Part shown: piece by piece, positions 12,401 to 25,300 of the stretch
Layout of the letters: the number at the start of each line of letters is the position of its first letter
How positions within the stretch are numbered: the first letter of the stretch is position 1
Origin: Serinus canaria
Lineage: Eukaryota; Chordata; Aves; Passeriformes; Fringillidae
Reading direction: 5' to 3'
DNA: 64,000 bases
Assembly (NCBI RefSeq): GCF_022539315.1
Contig: NC_066315.1
Span: forward strand, 121,919,874 to 121,983,873
Notes under the pieces: generated by a model
What the model saw: only the letters and a program-made list of their open reading frames with translations
Told to the model about the DNA's origin: nothing
Database searches by the model: none
Made by a program: the position numbers and the translations under genes

Positions 12401-14523
12401 TGAGAAAGGGAGAAATTGGTGGTAACTATAATTTCTTCCTGCATAATATGGCTTGGTCCAAAATTCTACAAGTTTACATATTCCTTTGTCTTTTCTGTAG
12501 AGATGGGAAGGCACATAATAATGATTGAAACTGATGAAAATGCTAGAAGGATGTTCGCTCTCTTCCTTGTAAAGTCATGGCTTGCCTACCTAAATTGCAT
12601 TTACTGAAATTTCATTTTTATGAGGACTACAGTTTGCTCACAATTTTCAAAAGCAAAGAAAAAGAAGCATACTGCCACTGATTATCTTTCAAAAGTCTAA
12701 ATAAAAATGATTAAATTATGAAAACTTTAGTTTTATTCACACTGAGTTTTGCTGCGCATCCACATCAGTGTTGCTGTCTCTTTTTTTTTATGACAGAACA
12801 CTTGAAATATGAAATTTATTTCCAAAATTTTTGATATTGCATGTATAGAGGTATGTGGTTTTCTGTTTCAAATTACTCTCATTTAAACATATAGACATGT
12901 ATATTTCTATAAATATATAAACCACTCATGTTTGTAACACTTCTAAAACCTTACAGATCAACCTGTTTTTGTCAACATCTGTCTGACATATTTTGTATGC
13001 TTAGTCAGTACATCAGGAAATCATAACTTGTCAATCACTAAATCTTCTTTTCTAATTTTACATAATTACAAAAGCAACCAGATATAAATGGTGTGTAGCT
13101 TAATAATGCATGATAATGTTTTAAAGGTCTTTAAAAAAGTAAATTGATTTTACAGTATTAGTGGAATCTATTGTATAACATTAACATGCATAACAGATTG
13201 CTCTCACAAGAATAAACGGGTATTATTTTGATTTGATTTTAATTAGATATATATTGTCTCTTCCATTATATATCATGCATATTAATACCATAGGAGGCTT
13301 ATGCATAATATTTGAAGGTTTATTACACTCAGAAGTTTTAAATTTTATTGATATGAAACTACTCTGTTGAACAGCAGTCAAAAGCACACTAATTTTGATA
13401 TTAAATTTTGTTTGGTTTAATAATGGTAAAGTGTTATTAAAGGAAGTGTTAATTTAAAATCTATGTTCTCATTTAAAAAACATGAAAATGCATACTTTTT
13501 TTTCCTTAAAAATATACAAATTATTTTGTATGTAGATTTCTTGTTTGTATGTAGAGGCCAAGTAAAGGTTTCTAAATCTATTATGGCAAATGCATTCAAG
13601 ACCAATATATTCTGCTCTCACTTGTTTCTTCTTCATGTAAATTTTAGTTATTGTTTGTTGAACAAAAGGTTTCTCCTCTCAGAATTTTGTTACAATTACA
13701 GACTTTGAAAGTATATTTACTCTTCTAGAAATTTGCTTCTGCATAATAATTAATTATTGCAATCTAGCACTAGTAGTGATTCTGGCAGCTAGGTGAGAAA
13801 GAGACTATTGAAAAAAATTAGGTTTTGGCCCATTTAGAGTGTGCTGGCACAATTCTTCTTGCAATACCTCTTGTGATGTAAACTGAGGAACTGCACCCAA
13901 ATGAGGTTTTTCAGAAACCATCAAACCTAGGCCTCTACTATCTATCAGGTGTTAACAGATTTTCAACACCATTGACTTGCATTTGATTCTGTTTGGAGAT
14001 ATAAAGTTGAAAGTCTGGCATTCAAATCCCAAGTTTTAGGTTTTCAGTCTTTCAGCATTCCCTATTTTTTTAATGTATATATATTGGCTATACCAAAATA
14101 ACTCCATCCCTCTAACATTCTTTCTATTATACATTCAATGAGCCATGACCAAAGAGCTAATCTTAAAGAAATACATAGCAAAAATAAAACATAAAGTGGA
14201 AAGAATAAAACATTTAAACTGAAACATAGTAAGTTATAATGGTTCCATTTTTATAAAATAAATCTGATTTCAATTAAAACAACCTCTGGAGGTAGACTAG
14301 TGTATATTATAATAAACGGGTAAATGTAAGGCGTGGGAAAAGTTCAGACATTCCTTCTAGCATATTGAATCAATTAATAGCATGTACAAGGAAACCCTGA
14401 TTATTTGAAGGAGTGGAGAAAAATGACTTGATTCTTTACAAGTAGTGCAGACTATTATTAGTATTCCAGATAGAGTGTGTTCTAGGGAGTCCATCATGTG
14501 CTTTGATCTCTCTGCATCCACAG
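9423..14523. other. 5-kb AT-rich stretch without recognisable repeats or genes
   Basis: No CR1, LTR or microsatellite of note is visible. ORFs at 9597-9878 (-), 11942-12322 (+) and 13463-13708 (+) have no domain, splice-site or composition support. A short hairpin (11309-11330) is listed separately. If the exon at 14524 is real, this lies in the intron before it. Confidence 0.45.
11309..11330. repeat. Inverted repeat with overlapping direct repeat
   Basis: GTCACTTA and TAAGTGAC are exact reverse complements around a six-base loop. The motif CTTAACATCAT occurs twice, at about 11313 and 11331, so a direct repeat overlaps the hairpin. Confidence 0.75.
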
Positions 14524-14633
14524 CTGGAAACTTTGTGCCAGTCTCTGGAAGCAGCACGAACTGACAACAGTCACCTCCATCAGGAAAGTGAGTTAGTGGT
14601 TGCAAATGTTAATCAGTGGATCAAAGAACAAAA
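14524..14633 (+). CDS. Internal coding exon of a coiled-coil protein
   Basis: This is the best coding evidence in the window. The acceptor is canonical (TTTGATCTCTCTGCATCCACAG|C) and the donor good (CAAAA|GTGAGTAAA). The 110 bases are open in one frame only; both others hit stops. The peptide begins LETLCQSLEAARTDNSHL and ends VVANVNQWIKEQ. It is rich in L, E, Q and N with heptad-like spacing, typical of centrosomal or cytoskeletal coiled coils. It is entered in phase 0 and left in phase 2 (two bases AA of the next codon). An alternative donor at 14587 (GAAA|GTGAGTTAG) would remove the natural-looking C-terminal half, so I prefer the distal one. Similarity to centlein (CNTLN) came to mind, but I cannot confirm it and assign no symbol. 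Confidence 0.72.
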
Positions 14634-17600
14634 GTGAGTAAAATTGGGTCTTTTTTTTTTTTTTTAATCTGATTTCATTTCCTATGGCCCCAAACAATTA
14701 AAGCATTCATAAGAACTCTCTTCTCAACTTACTGCCATATCTTTTATCTGAAGCTCAACAACAGGTTTTTATAAACATACTGTCGAGGGGTTTTTGCCAT
14801 CACATTTATGTCCGTATGAAATAGAACAAAAAATAAAATAATAAATAATTTATCTGTAAGATCATAGTACAATTTTTAGACCTGTTAATAAAGTAACTGA
14901 ACTCTAAGTAAATTTTTTTGTATATGTTCTTATGCTTTGTAACTCTTTCATTAGATTTTGCAGAGATCCCATAATAAAATTTTATAATTTTAGATGTATT
15001 TTTGTCTACAGTATTTATGCAGACTCCTAATGATGAAAACTGATTTACATTCTTAAAAAGTCAATATTTAAATGCGCAAGTCAAGCTGGTGAGAAGCATC
15101 CAACCTTTATGTCTCATAAGATAAACATATGCTTGTAATTCTGTACATATATATAGCCATAAAACTAAGCCTCACCTTCCTTTGATTATTTGAGTAATTT
15201 AAATAATTTTTGCCATTATTATGATGAAACTTTAAGCAGCATCTATAGTAAAGTTTGTTGACAGGTATATATGGGTTGCCTAATTAGAGCCTATCATTTT
15301 TGTGTACTTCTATAAAAACTGTCCAACATCAAGACGAGAGTTGAAATGAACTAGATAATTGAATATTCCGGAGTCTATATCATAATGATAAGCACTATGA
15401 GAACACCAGTGTGGGTCCACAAGAACAAACAAATTCTCCATAAAAATTGCACAGGGTTATGGGAAATTATTACAAATTTGTTATATGTCTTTGCCAGCAC
15501 CTTGCCCAAACATATAGAAAGGTGTTACTAGAAAAAAATGAATGGTTTAATGAGTTAAATTGTAGTACAAAATAATTCTTGATATATGGGACTGTTTTCT
15601 TTTAATAGCAAGTGCTTCTACGAGCAGTGGGCTCCCTTTATAGGTCCCTTTATGTAGTCTGAAAAGCCTGTAACTTAGGTCTCCTACAAATCTGATCAAT
15701 TTACAGCCTTTTAAAGATAAAATTACTAATTAAAAAAATTCCATTGTCTGTATTGATTAATTTCCCATTGACTAAAGAGAAAACCCAAGACTGCTTTTGG
15801 AGATGTAGATACCTACCTTATGATCAACCTTATTTAAAAAGCTCACTGGCAAGGTCAGGGCATCTCATGTGCTGAAAATCACAACTCTAGCCCTGCACAT
15901 TCCTTAATGTATTGGTGGTTTTTCTGGTTTAAACACTATGAGTATACAAGAGAATTATGTTGGACTCCTTGGCAAGGCAAAATTTCTTTTTTATTTTTTC
16001 CCTCACTTTGACTAAAATGTTTAGATCTTTGCCATATTATAAAAATACCATGACAGTGTTTTCTGATTCTGTTTTATGTTTTTAACACACTTGAAAAAAA
16101 TTCTCAAGTTGCATAGGAAGTAATATTAAAGAAACAAATGTTGCTTTCTGTTAATACAGGAACCATGTTGCATGTTTTACAGTTGTACGTTGTACTTTTC
16201 CCCCATCAGTTTATAAAATATATTTAAAAAATAGTTTGTGTTTTGCCTAGGACAAAAAGGGTTTTGGAAGAGGAACTTTCTTTTATAATAATTTACATAT
16301 AGTTCACACTGAATTAGCAATTTTAAATAAAATACATTTTTTATAGAGCAGAAAAGGAAATTCACAGAACTCCTTTGATTGCTTTGGAGATTCTGTTGGA
16401 ATGTCTCAAGATCAGAAAAGTAGCAAAGTATATGCAGCCATTCTGAATTTTTCACATTTTGATTGAATAGAAATCTTGAAATTCTTAGAGGTGAACTTAG
16501 ACTTTTGGGAATGATAGAGTAAATCAAATTAAGGTTATGACATATATGATTTCATTAGAAATCAATACAGGCAAACTAATATAAATTTTAAAAAATAAAT
16601 TGATACCTTTGCCAGTTTGGGTAATTAACTGATTACAGTGGTACCAAATATGTTTTATAGGTACAAATTTACAAAACCAATTTGTGTTTTAGGATTACAA
16701 CTTCCACGATGACACCATAGGGATATTTAAATACAAAATTTTTTCACAGGTGAAAGTGAGCAGAATGTTTTGCAGAGCAGTCTGCCCTCTAAAAAGTTTT
16801 TTTTTTGATCTGCACTATATGGTGCCCAAGAACTGGATCCATTACAAAAAGTGAACATTTATAGTTTCCTTTTTCTGTAGTCAAGGAGGTGAAATAAAGA
16901 TCCCTTTTAATATTAATTTCATTTTAGAATCACCTCATTGCTGGTTATCCTTCCTTACACCTTGTTAATGTTTGATTTGACACTTCCAATAACCTAGATC
17001 AAAGATGTCATAATACATAATTGAAGTCCATATGGGACAGAATTGGTAAAAATTCATTTTGCAGGGAAAGGAACGCATCAACTTATCTAACTGATACTTA
17101 TCAGTAACTGCACTTTTAATTCAGACAAAAATTTTGAGGAGGTTGCCCCAATAAAATTGAATAGTTGAGGTTGTGCAAGGGTGAATCAGGCCAAATTTGT
17201 TTTGAATTCAGTTATTTTGCAACATGTTGCTTCTTTCCCAAAAATATGGAGATGCAATAACAAGTGACAAGATCCTGAAATAAAATCACATGTGATTTCT
17301 TTCAACACAATGCTAGACATTATAATACTGGATGATTGGCAGTAAGTTTTTATATATTGTTTGCATTAAATGATATTATAGATCAGATTTCAGAGTTGGT
17401 GTTTGCTTTGTGAGAGGCTGATGGAATATTGCTATTCTACTTACTTATTCATTTATTATCTATTCAGTTTTCCAGTTTTTATTTTATTTATTGCTGTTCC
17501 TTTTAGGTATATTTCTTTGTGGTGGGCTGCTTTTGTTCTCTTTATTATTCTTTGAGTCTATGATCTGTGGAGGTAATTTTGAACAAAATTAAGAGTGCTA

Positions 17601-18600
17601 AATCAACATTACCAACATGCTTGTATTTGCCTGGAATGTTAACTATCTAATAAGATTTGTATTTCACATATAGTGCAGGCTTTTTATTGTAGAAGGTTAT
17701 TTGAATGTCCTCTAAGAATTGCTGAATTGTTTATTGATCTAATAATTATATATGTTTTTTGGAACTTCTAGTGTCTGTCCTTTTTTTGTTCCTTTATCTT
17801 AAAAATTTAATAAACAAAACATGAAAGAAAAAGGAATTAAAAAAAAAGATGCCTAAGAATAGATCCCTGAGGCTTTTCTATTTGAAAATCTTCTATATCA
17901 GAGTTATTGTTTATGGAAATCTTCTGTGTACACTTTCTCAACTAACCTGCAACAGTCTCTATGGAGTTATCTATAAGCCCACTATCTCTGAGTTGTTAAG
18001 GAATATTTTATGATCGATAAAAATTTCTCCTGTAAATATGTTTCTCATTGAATTAGAGATACCATTGGTGTTGTGAGGAAAAGAGCGGTGTTGGTGGAAT
18101 AAAGCTAGATTATATTGCAGTCAGACTTGTTTTCTGCTACAGGTATTTGAAATCCTTGAACAGAAAATTTTCCAATAATCTTTGTTGAACTAGAATGTGT
18201 TTATACACTTTTATTTCTTTTTTCTGTTGATCATTGTAGGACCTATTTAAATTGAAATCGTGAGTAACTGTAAAATATAATTAAACGTGTTAATTATTGT
18301 TGAGGCAGATCATTACAAGGTGCTCCAGTTTTAGGTGTTTCAGCCAAGGTGTGTTTTTTGCAAACACAAGTAGAGGTCAAGGGAAATAGTTTTAAATGGA
18401 GGATTTTTTTTTCCTTTTTTCAATAGAATCTAACTTTTCAACTTTTTTCCCTGTTCTTTTTGTACAGTTACTATGCTGTTACTCAATTCCCTTATATCTT
18501 TTCCTGAGGCATAGCTATTTCAAAATAGATCTGTGTGCACAAACAGTATATATGTCTCTTCCTCATCATTCTTTAACAACAAATAATTAGAAGTTTACTG
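14634..18600. other. AT-rich presumed intron
   Basis: It starts with a T-run at about 14651-14666. A perfect 16-bp palindrome containing CACATGTG lies at 17283-17298. The region 16177-16527 is open in three frames on two strands, so its ORFs are uninformative, although a fair acceptor (TTTTTTATAG, ending about 16347) lies there. No transposon is recognised. Confidence 0.45.
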
Positions 18601-18780
18601 TGTTGGTTTTGCATGGCCTGGTTTTTGGTAGCAGGGGGGCCACAGAGGTGGTTTCTATGATAAGCCGCTGGAAGCTTCCACCATGTCCAGCAGAGCAAAT
18701 CCCTGATGGCTCTGAACATGGACATGCTGCTGGTCAAAACAGGGCCCATTAGAGAGGTTGGTAATGACTCTGTGATAACA

Positions 18781-18788
18781 TATTTAAG
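18781..18788 (+). promoter_or_regulatory. TATA-like box of the solo LTR
   Basis: TATTTAAG sits about 180 bases into the LTR, where U3 promoters of related avian LTRs carry their TATA element. Activity is not implied. Confidence 0.45.
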
Positions 18789-18995
18789 AAGATCAAAACA
18801 AATAGTGGGGCATGCAGGTTTTTTTCCTTCTAGTCAGGGAAGTGGAGAAGGTGAGAATGTGTGAGGGAAACAACATGGGGACACCCAGGTCAGTGCAGAA
18901 GGAGGGGAGGAGGTGCTCCAGGCACCGGAGCCAAGATTCCCCCGTAGGCTGTGGTGAGACCGTGGTGAAGCAGCTGTGCCCCTACAACCCTTGGA

Positions 18996-19115
18996 GATCC
19001 ATGGGGGATGCAGAGATCCACCCACAGCTCGTGGGGATCCATGGGGGATGCAGAGATCCACCCACAGCCTGTGGGGATCCACAGGGGTGCATGGATCCAC
19101 CCACAGCCCATGGGG
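18996..19115 (+). repeat. 40-bp tandem repeat inside the LTR, about 3 copies
   Basis: Units start with GATCC at 18996, 19036 and 19076, giving an exact 40-base period. Copies one and two differ at only a few bases; the third is more diverged and shades into flanking LTR sequence. Each unit carries ATCCACCCACAGC. Such internal minisatellite expansion is known in bird LTRs. Confidence 0.88.
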
Positions 19116-19731
19116 GCGGTGCCCATGCTGGAGGGGGTGGATGCCTGGAGGGGGCTGTGATCCAGTGGGATCCCAATGGAGCAAGGGTGCCCTTGTTTCC
19201 AGGCTGGAGCAGCCTGTCCTTGGAAGACTGCGCCCCATGGAAGAGTGACCCAAACCAATGTACTTTGGAGACAACTGTGTGCACATGGGAGGGACTCACA
19301 CTGCAGCAGTTTTGGCAGGACTGCTGCTCATGAGGTTTGGAGCCATGCTGGAGAAGTTCATGGAGAACTGTCTCCTTTGGGAAGGACTCCTCTGCTTCAG
19401 CAGCAGAAGAAAACCTTGGATGATGAGCTGACCAAATCCCCGTCCCCTGTCTCCCTGTGCTGTTGATGGGAAGGAGGTAGGAGTTGGGGGAAGAAAAAGT
19501 GTTTTTTAAGGGCTTATTTTACTTCTCATTATCCTCCTCTGACTCTGTGAGTAATAAGTTCACTTTGTACCTCTAAGCTGAGCCTGTTTTACCCTTGGAG
19601 AGTTTTCTCCCAGTCCTTATCTCACCACATAAGCCATTCATTAATTTTTCTCTTCTCTGCCAAGCTGTGGCAGGGGAGGGTGAACGAGCAGCTTTCATGG
19701 GTACCTGGAGCTTGGCCAGTATCAAAGCACA

Positions 19732-21497
19732 ATATCTACTATACAGCGTGTATTTTCCCTTTGTACCAAGATTTTAAACATCTTCTCCTTTCTGTTGATT
19801 TTGTTTTTGGCGTCAGATATCTTGAAGTTTTTTCATCACAAAAGGTGGCTTTCAACCTGTGGCCTAATTTTGCATGGATTTTGAGTTTTTAAAAATACAT
19901 GAGGATTTTTGCACAGATATCAGGAGGTTCTCAATAGTCATTTCAGAAGCTTTCAAAATTTGTTTTTCTTCAGGAAGTTTTAATGCAAACTTCATTCAAT
20001 GAGCAAACTCTTAGGAACTGTGTGTGCTAAACTTCTGTTTTGTTTCAAGAGCATGTACAGATTCATCGCATTTTTTCACTTTTTATAGATTTAGTTCAGA
20101 AAACAACATTAACCATAGGCTTCTAACTGAGGTCACCGTTTTTTATTGGTTCTTGGGAATGATCAGAATCCATTGTGAAGTCTGACTACTTGTTTCAACA
20201 TCCTTTATTAACAGCTGTTGACTTTGTTAGAAATTAGTGGGTGAATAGCTCCATTAGTTTCTTTGTGATGCAATGGAGAGTATAGCATTGGTCAATTGAA
20301 TTCTGTCCTGAAGCTCTTATATTGTCTTTAACTGTAGTTTATCTTGTCTCTTTCTCATGTTGCAAGATGCATAAGAGTTTTAAAGAAGGGAGGTTTAGGA
20401 TGGTGTTAATCATAAGTGCCTTCAGTGTGGTTATAACATCTATATGTCATTTAGGTTTATGAAGAAGGCAAAATGAAATGTTCAAGTGGTTTTTTCTAAA
20501 ATTGAGACAACCAAAAACTACAGATATAAAGCTAAATATTGAATACATTAAAATACAGGCTAAAGGTTTTTTGAAGAGGTTTAAGTAGCTTTCCATGTGT
20601 TTTAGATAATCAGATAATCTCAGTCCTCCTGGAATGTTCTTTGTTACATTTTTCCTTAGCTATGTAGTTCTAATCACTAGTTATAGGATCGCTCTTCTGA
20701 CTTATCATGATTTATAGTACTACTTTATGATCATTACAATGTTTGCTGGACAGCAGGTCCTAACCACATGAATCCTCTGTATTTCTAAAATCTCTGACAA
20801 ACACAAAATAAGAAATCTTTTTTCCCTGTCATTGCACATAGGCTGACTTTTAAACAATTGCTATATCTGTATTTCAATATTGAAAAGAAATAGTCACATA
20901 AGTTGTCAAATAGGCTGTCTGCAAAAGAACATAAAACATTTTCTAACTGGTAGAAATTATTGTCTATCATGCATATATCATAATATGACAGCTAACAAGA
21001 TCCTTCCAACCTTTAAACTGTGATATGAAATGTTTCTAGTACTGATATTGCAAGATGCATTGCTCTAACATTGAATAGCAAATCAATAAAAGCATATCCT
21101 AAATTCAAGTCCAGAAGTGTTCTTATTCATAAATACTTAGGCATTGTCTGCTTACTTTGTTATTTCATCATTTGAGACTTCTAGGTATTATTCCATAACT
21201 AGAAATCCACACTGAAATGATCACAAAGACAGATAAAAAATTTGTGTGAGCAAAAGGCCGTCTTTCCTAACACACCACGTCTTTGGATTTTGGAATATTA
21301 CAGGCTGTCTTATTAATTTGTCAAAGCATTTTATTTTATTTTCTAATATTCATATTTCTGTGTTTAAGATTCTGCCTGTGCCCATATTTACAATAGATGT
21401 GTTTGGTTTTTTTGTTTTCTTGTAGTTATATTATTATAAAGCAATATGTCCCACTTTTGAACATTTGTTTAGCAGTAGGAAGGTTTGCTATTGTAGA
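19732..21497. other. AT-rich stretch, no feature recognised
   Basis: This is unique-looking sequence between the LTR and the next CR1. I see no coding, repeat or structured element that I can support. Confidence 0.5.
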
Positions 21498-22170
21498 ATA
21501 ATGGAATGTATTTCATTGGAAGGGAGCTTAAAGATCATCTGGTTCCAACCCCTCTACCATAGGCAGGGACACCATCCACTTGACCAGGTTCTCAAAGGCC
21601 CATCCAGCTGGGCCTTGAACCTCTCCAGGGATGGGGCATCCACATCATCTCTGGGAAACCTGTTCCAGTCCCTCACCACCCTTACTGTAAAAAATTTCTT
21701 CCCATTCCAAACCTACTCTTTTTCAGCCATTCCCCCTTGAACTACATGTTCTGTGAAAAATTCCACTGCAGCTTTCTTGTAGCCCGCTTTAAAGGTATGG
21801 CAGGCTGCTAAAATATTTCCCTGGGACCTTCTCTGCTCCAGATCTCTCAACCTGCTTTCATGAGGGAGTTGCTCCTCTCCTCTGAGCATCTTTTCTGTAG
21901 TCTCCCCAACAGGTTCAAGTTCTTATTTTGAGGAGCCCCAAACCTGGACAAAGTATTCCAGGTGGGGTTTCATGGGGGAAGAGTAGAAGGGGTGAATCAT
22001 CTCCCTCAGCATTCTGGTCAGGCTTTTTTAGATAAAGCCCAGGACACAGCTGGCTTTCTAGGTTGCAAGTATGCATTTCCAGGGCATGTAAAGCTTTTCA
22101 TCCATCAAGAGCCCCAAGTCCTTATTCTCAGGGATGCACTCAATCCATGACATGCTATTTTTCTGTACAT
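21498..22170 (-). mobile_element. CR1 LINE fragment, minus strand
   Basis: Read on the + strand this begins at the CR1 3' end in reverse ('ggagcttaaagatcatctgg', 'gggacaccatccacttgacc') and runs through 'tccagggatggggcatccac' and 'gttccagtccctcaccaccc' towards the C-terminal ORF2 region ('agccccaagtccttattctc' near its end). It is 5'-truncated, with modest internal deletions. Overlapping ORFs are not host genes. Confidence 0.92.
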
Positions 22171-22204
22171 AGAGTACTTGGATGAAGAAAATTTGGGCAC
22201 ATGG

Positions 22205-22312
22205 TGTGTGTGATTCTTGGAGCTGTAGTGTGTAGGGCCAGGAGTGGACTTTGATATCCTAGTGGATCCCTTCCAGCTCAGGATATTCTGTGATTCTATT
22301 CTATAATGCTAT
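22205..22312 (+). mobile_element. CR1 LINE 3' end, plus strand
   Basis: The block 'gattcttggagctgtagtgt', then 'agggccaggagtggacttt', 'ggatcccttccagctcagga' and the tail TTCTGTGATTCTATTCTATA are the 3' terminus of a CR1 subfamily. It lies within about 35 bases of the 5' end of the minus-strand copy, so two CR1 insertions abut in opposite orientation. Confidence 0.88.
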
Positions 22313-25300
22313 GAAAGCCTGAGACTGGAGGGAAGGTCCTGGCAATGGAGGAGAACTATGGAGATACTGACACTCATTACTATGAGTGCATTCCCAGAAT
22401 GAAATCTGAACCTTTTGCCCAGCCACTTCAGGCCCGTAGCAAAACTGTGGAGTGAAAGGGAGTTAAAGAGTAAGGAATCATGAAGATGGAGGCAGAGTAA
22501 CAAGTGAGTATGTAAGATAATCAAGTAGTGTCACAGCTCACATCCTGTTGATTATTAAATACATGCTACTACCCAGATACGCTCGGGGTTGTTGATATCT
22601 TTCTTGAGTCAAATGGACTTGTTTGCATGGACCAAGCAAACCTATTTTCCAAGGGTTTCCAAAAGAACCAGCAATGTTTTTACAGAGAAAGACAAATTTA
22701 AATAATTTTAGATTTTGCTTTAGAGACTCGCTGCTTCATTTTGTTTTTCTGAATGGTATTGGGCAGTCACTGAAAAACCTTCAGGCATTTCTTCAAATTC
22801 TTAGTGACAAATTAATAGAAACAGTCTTAGTAGTATTTACTAGAAATACACCACAAACAGGACAAAAGGCTTTTGTTGACTTCAAAGGAGACTACAGTGG
22901 TAGCCTTGCCCACATCCTGAATTTGATATTAATGATATTTCTTGCAAATCAGATTTTTTTGTATTGGTGGCTTTGGTCATATAAAAATATGCCACTTTGA
23001 TATTTTTTTTCTCATTACTATAATTAAGTAATTTTGCATATGGAGAGAAAAAGGTTTTCGTTCAGTCCACTGCCAAGAAAATGGAAGAGTATAAAAGTCC
23101 ACACAGTACACATTGAAAAAAAAAGTGCTAGAGAACAAATGTGTTGCTTCTTGGTTTCTGACAGAAACTATTATATTTGTAAGATTTTGCCTAGGAAATA
23201 AGCTCTAGCGAGATTCTTTCAAATATTTCAACGGTACCATTTGCTAGGACTTTAGGAAAAACCCTTGAGAAGTCCATGAAAAACAGAATTATAAATTTCA
23301 CAGCCGATTGATGTATTAGCATAAAAGTCTAGGATTTAAATATTCTCATAAGTAGGATAAAACCCAACTTAGTTTGTTATGGATATGTACTTCATAATTA
23401 ATCCTGTAGTGGTTAATGAGATGTGAAACCTGAGTGTAGCTTTTCCATGTTTGGACATTGACAGCTTCTGTCTTACACACTAATAACAGCTCTTTTCTGA
23501 CTAATTTTCATTAGAATTACAGATTTTTAACATCCTTGAGATGTATTCTTCCTGTTGTCGAAGACAAGAGCATTACCATCCTGAGAGTATTGAGGAAGAC
23601 AATGAGACCATTACTTCCTGTCAGATTTATTTGAATTGACCAGTATTTTTAAATGCCTTTGTGGGTGCACAGACAGAAAGAGAGACACAGCCCTGATTGT
23701 GTAGGTCTCATTTTCTTCAGAAACCAGGAAATAATCAGTAATCATGCATGCTCTTCCTCAAATCCAAGTTCCACCTCTCACCAGGATAAAATTAGTTGAA
23801 AGAGAATAAAAAGAATAAAAACAAGCACTAGAAAACACAACTTAAAACTGAAACAGGAGAGGCCGGTTGCTTAGGCTTTGATAAAATAAAGCCTTCTTTG
23901 AAGATGTAAATGTATACAGCTACAAGGGAAAACCATGATCAGTTCTCAGGTTCTGACTGAAAGTGCTGCCTAGGCTGAACTTGTACCGTGCTTCACTCAG
24001 CTAATTTTACATTGGAGACCCAGCTGAGCAGTGGAAATAAAAAGCTATCATGCTTCCCTGTTCTCTAAACTTGGCAGTGTCTGTCCTCTGAGCTCTTCCC
24101 AGCAGTATCTGCCCCGAGAGTCTCTGCAGTTGTTTGGATGGTGTTACCTCCGACAAAACGAAGAAAACATCTCTCTTTGAAATATGATCTACCTAAAATA
24201 ATTTTAAACACCAAAGTAGCTCTTAGGTGGAAGTGTTGAGTCTCTCCAAAAAGCATTAATTGCTAAATATTGCCAAAGATTTTGATTAATATTCTGCTGC
24301 ATATATTTTTGATCAAATCAGTGAATACATTTCATACACTTGATGAAGGAAATATCTTCTTTTAAAAACATGTAAGCTATGAAACCATAATGATATGAAA
24401 GAGGAAATAAAACAACCTAGATTTATTTAAAACAAAAAGTCAGTTTGGGGTTACCTGTAGAAGATTAAGTAACCCTTTTCCAGTTACATAGCAAGTGTTA
24501 CCTCAAAACACATAGAAAAATTAAATACAGGGCAAATACACTTTCTTACAAACTTATTAGGATTTACAGGATTTACATTAAATAATAAGAACAGAATTCA
24601 TGGCAATTAGTGCTGACATGAAGCCATGACATTTTACTTTGCAAACAGAAAAAAGAAAAGTATTTTGTTCAGAACCTGATCAAGCTCTAGCCGCAGACAA
24701 AGAAATAGTGGGGAAATCCAGTGGAAAACTACAGATCACTCTAAAAATAAAGTGATTTTAATGTGAATATATATTTAAGATAAGAGATAGCTTAAGACAA
24801 TATATAAAACTAAGAATAAGGGCAGTTGTTTATATTATCAAAGATTATTAAGAACCTGAATCATGATCTAATTGTTACTGTACTGGGTTCTGTTACAGAT
24901 AAAGAACAAATGATAATCCAAAAAAAGGCTATTTAAAAAAATCAGGAGTAGTCTGACAGGAGAATGAAGTATGTTGACTTCATCGCTAACAAATATAGAA
25001 TTCAATTAGGAATTCATATGGAAGGATATCTGTCTTAAAGGATAAAGAGATTACAGAAAACCTGAAGGATTTCTTTTGCATGGATCTTCACAGAGAATAA
25101 TGTAGGCATACTTTCCTACATGTAGTGAAGGTATCAGAAGATGGAACAGGTCAAGAAATTAAATTTAAACAAATAACAGCAACTAGATGACATTCATCTA
25201 AGACTAAGATTGATTAAATAACTAATTACTTGACTACCTATATTGATGCATAAAATAATGTAATTTATGTATAGCATAAGCCTCTATGCTTGTCAGTTTA

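Larger units (their letters stand above)
18601..19731 (+). mobile_element. Near-complete solo LTR of an avian endogenous retrovirus (ERVL-like)
   Basis: The element opens TGTTGGTTTTGCATGGCCTG and closes GGCCAGTATCAAAGCACA, so it has the TG...CA ends of an LTR. In between it carries blocks I know from avian LTRs: the GTAGCAGGGGGGCCACAGAG stretch, a TATA-like TATTTAAG at 18781-18788 after 'ctctgtgataaca', a G-rich middle with tandem repeats, and a degenerate AATAAG poly(A)-signal position at 19553-19558. No internal retroviral genes flank it, which indicates a solo LTR left by recombination. I find no convincing target-site duplication. Long ORFs inside it on both strands (for example 18812-19333) reflect its GC-rich repeats, not genes. 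Confidence 0.85.

Noticed and set aside
18812..19333. A 173-codon ORF and four overlapping ORFs on both strands.
   Set aside because: They all lie in the GC-rich, tandemly repeated body of the solo LTR and owe their length to the lack of stop codons there.
24060..24260. A CpG-containing patch open in several overlapping frames.
   Set aside because: More than one frame on each strand is open, so openness carries no coding information, and no donor is seen.
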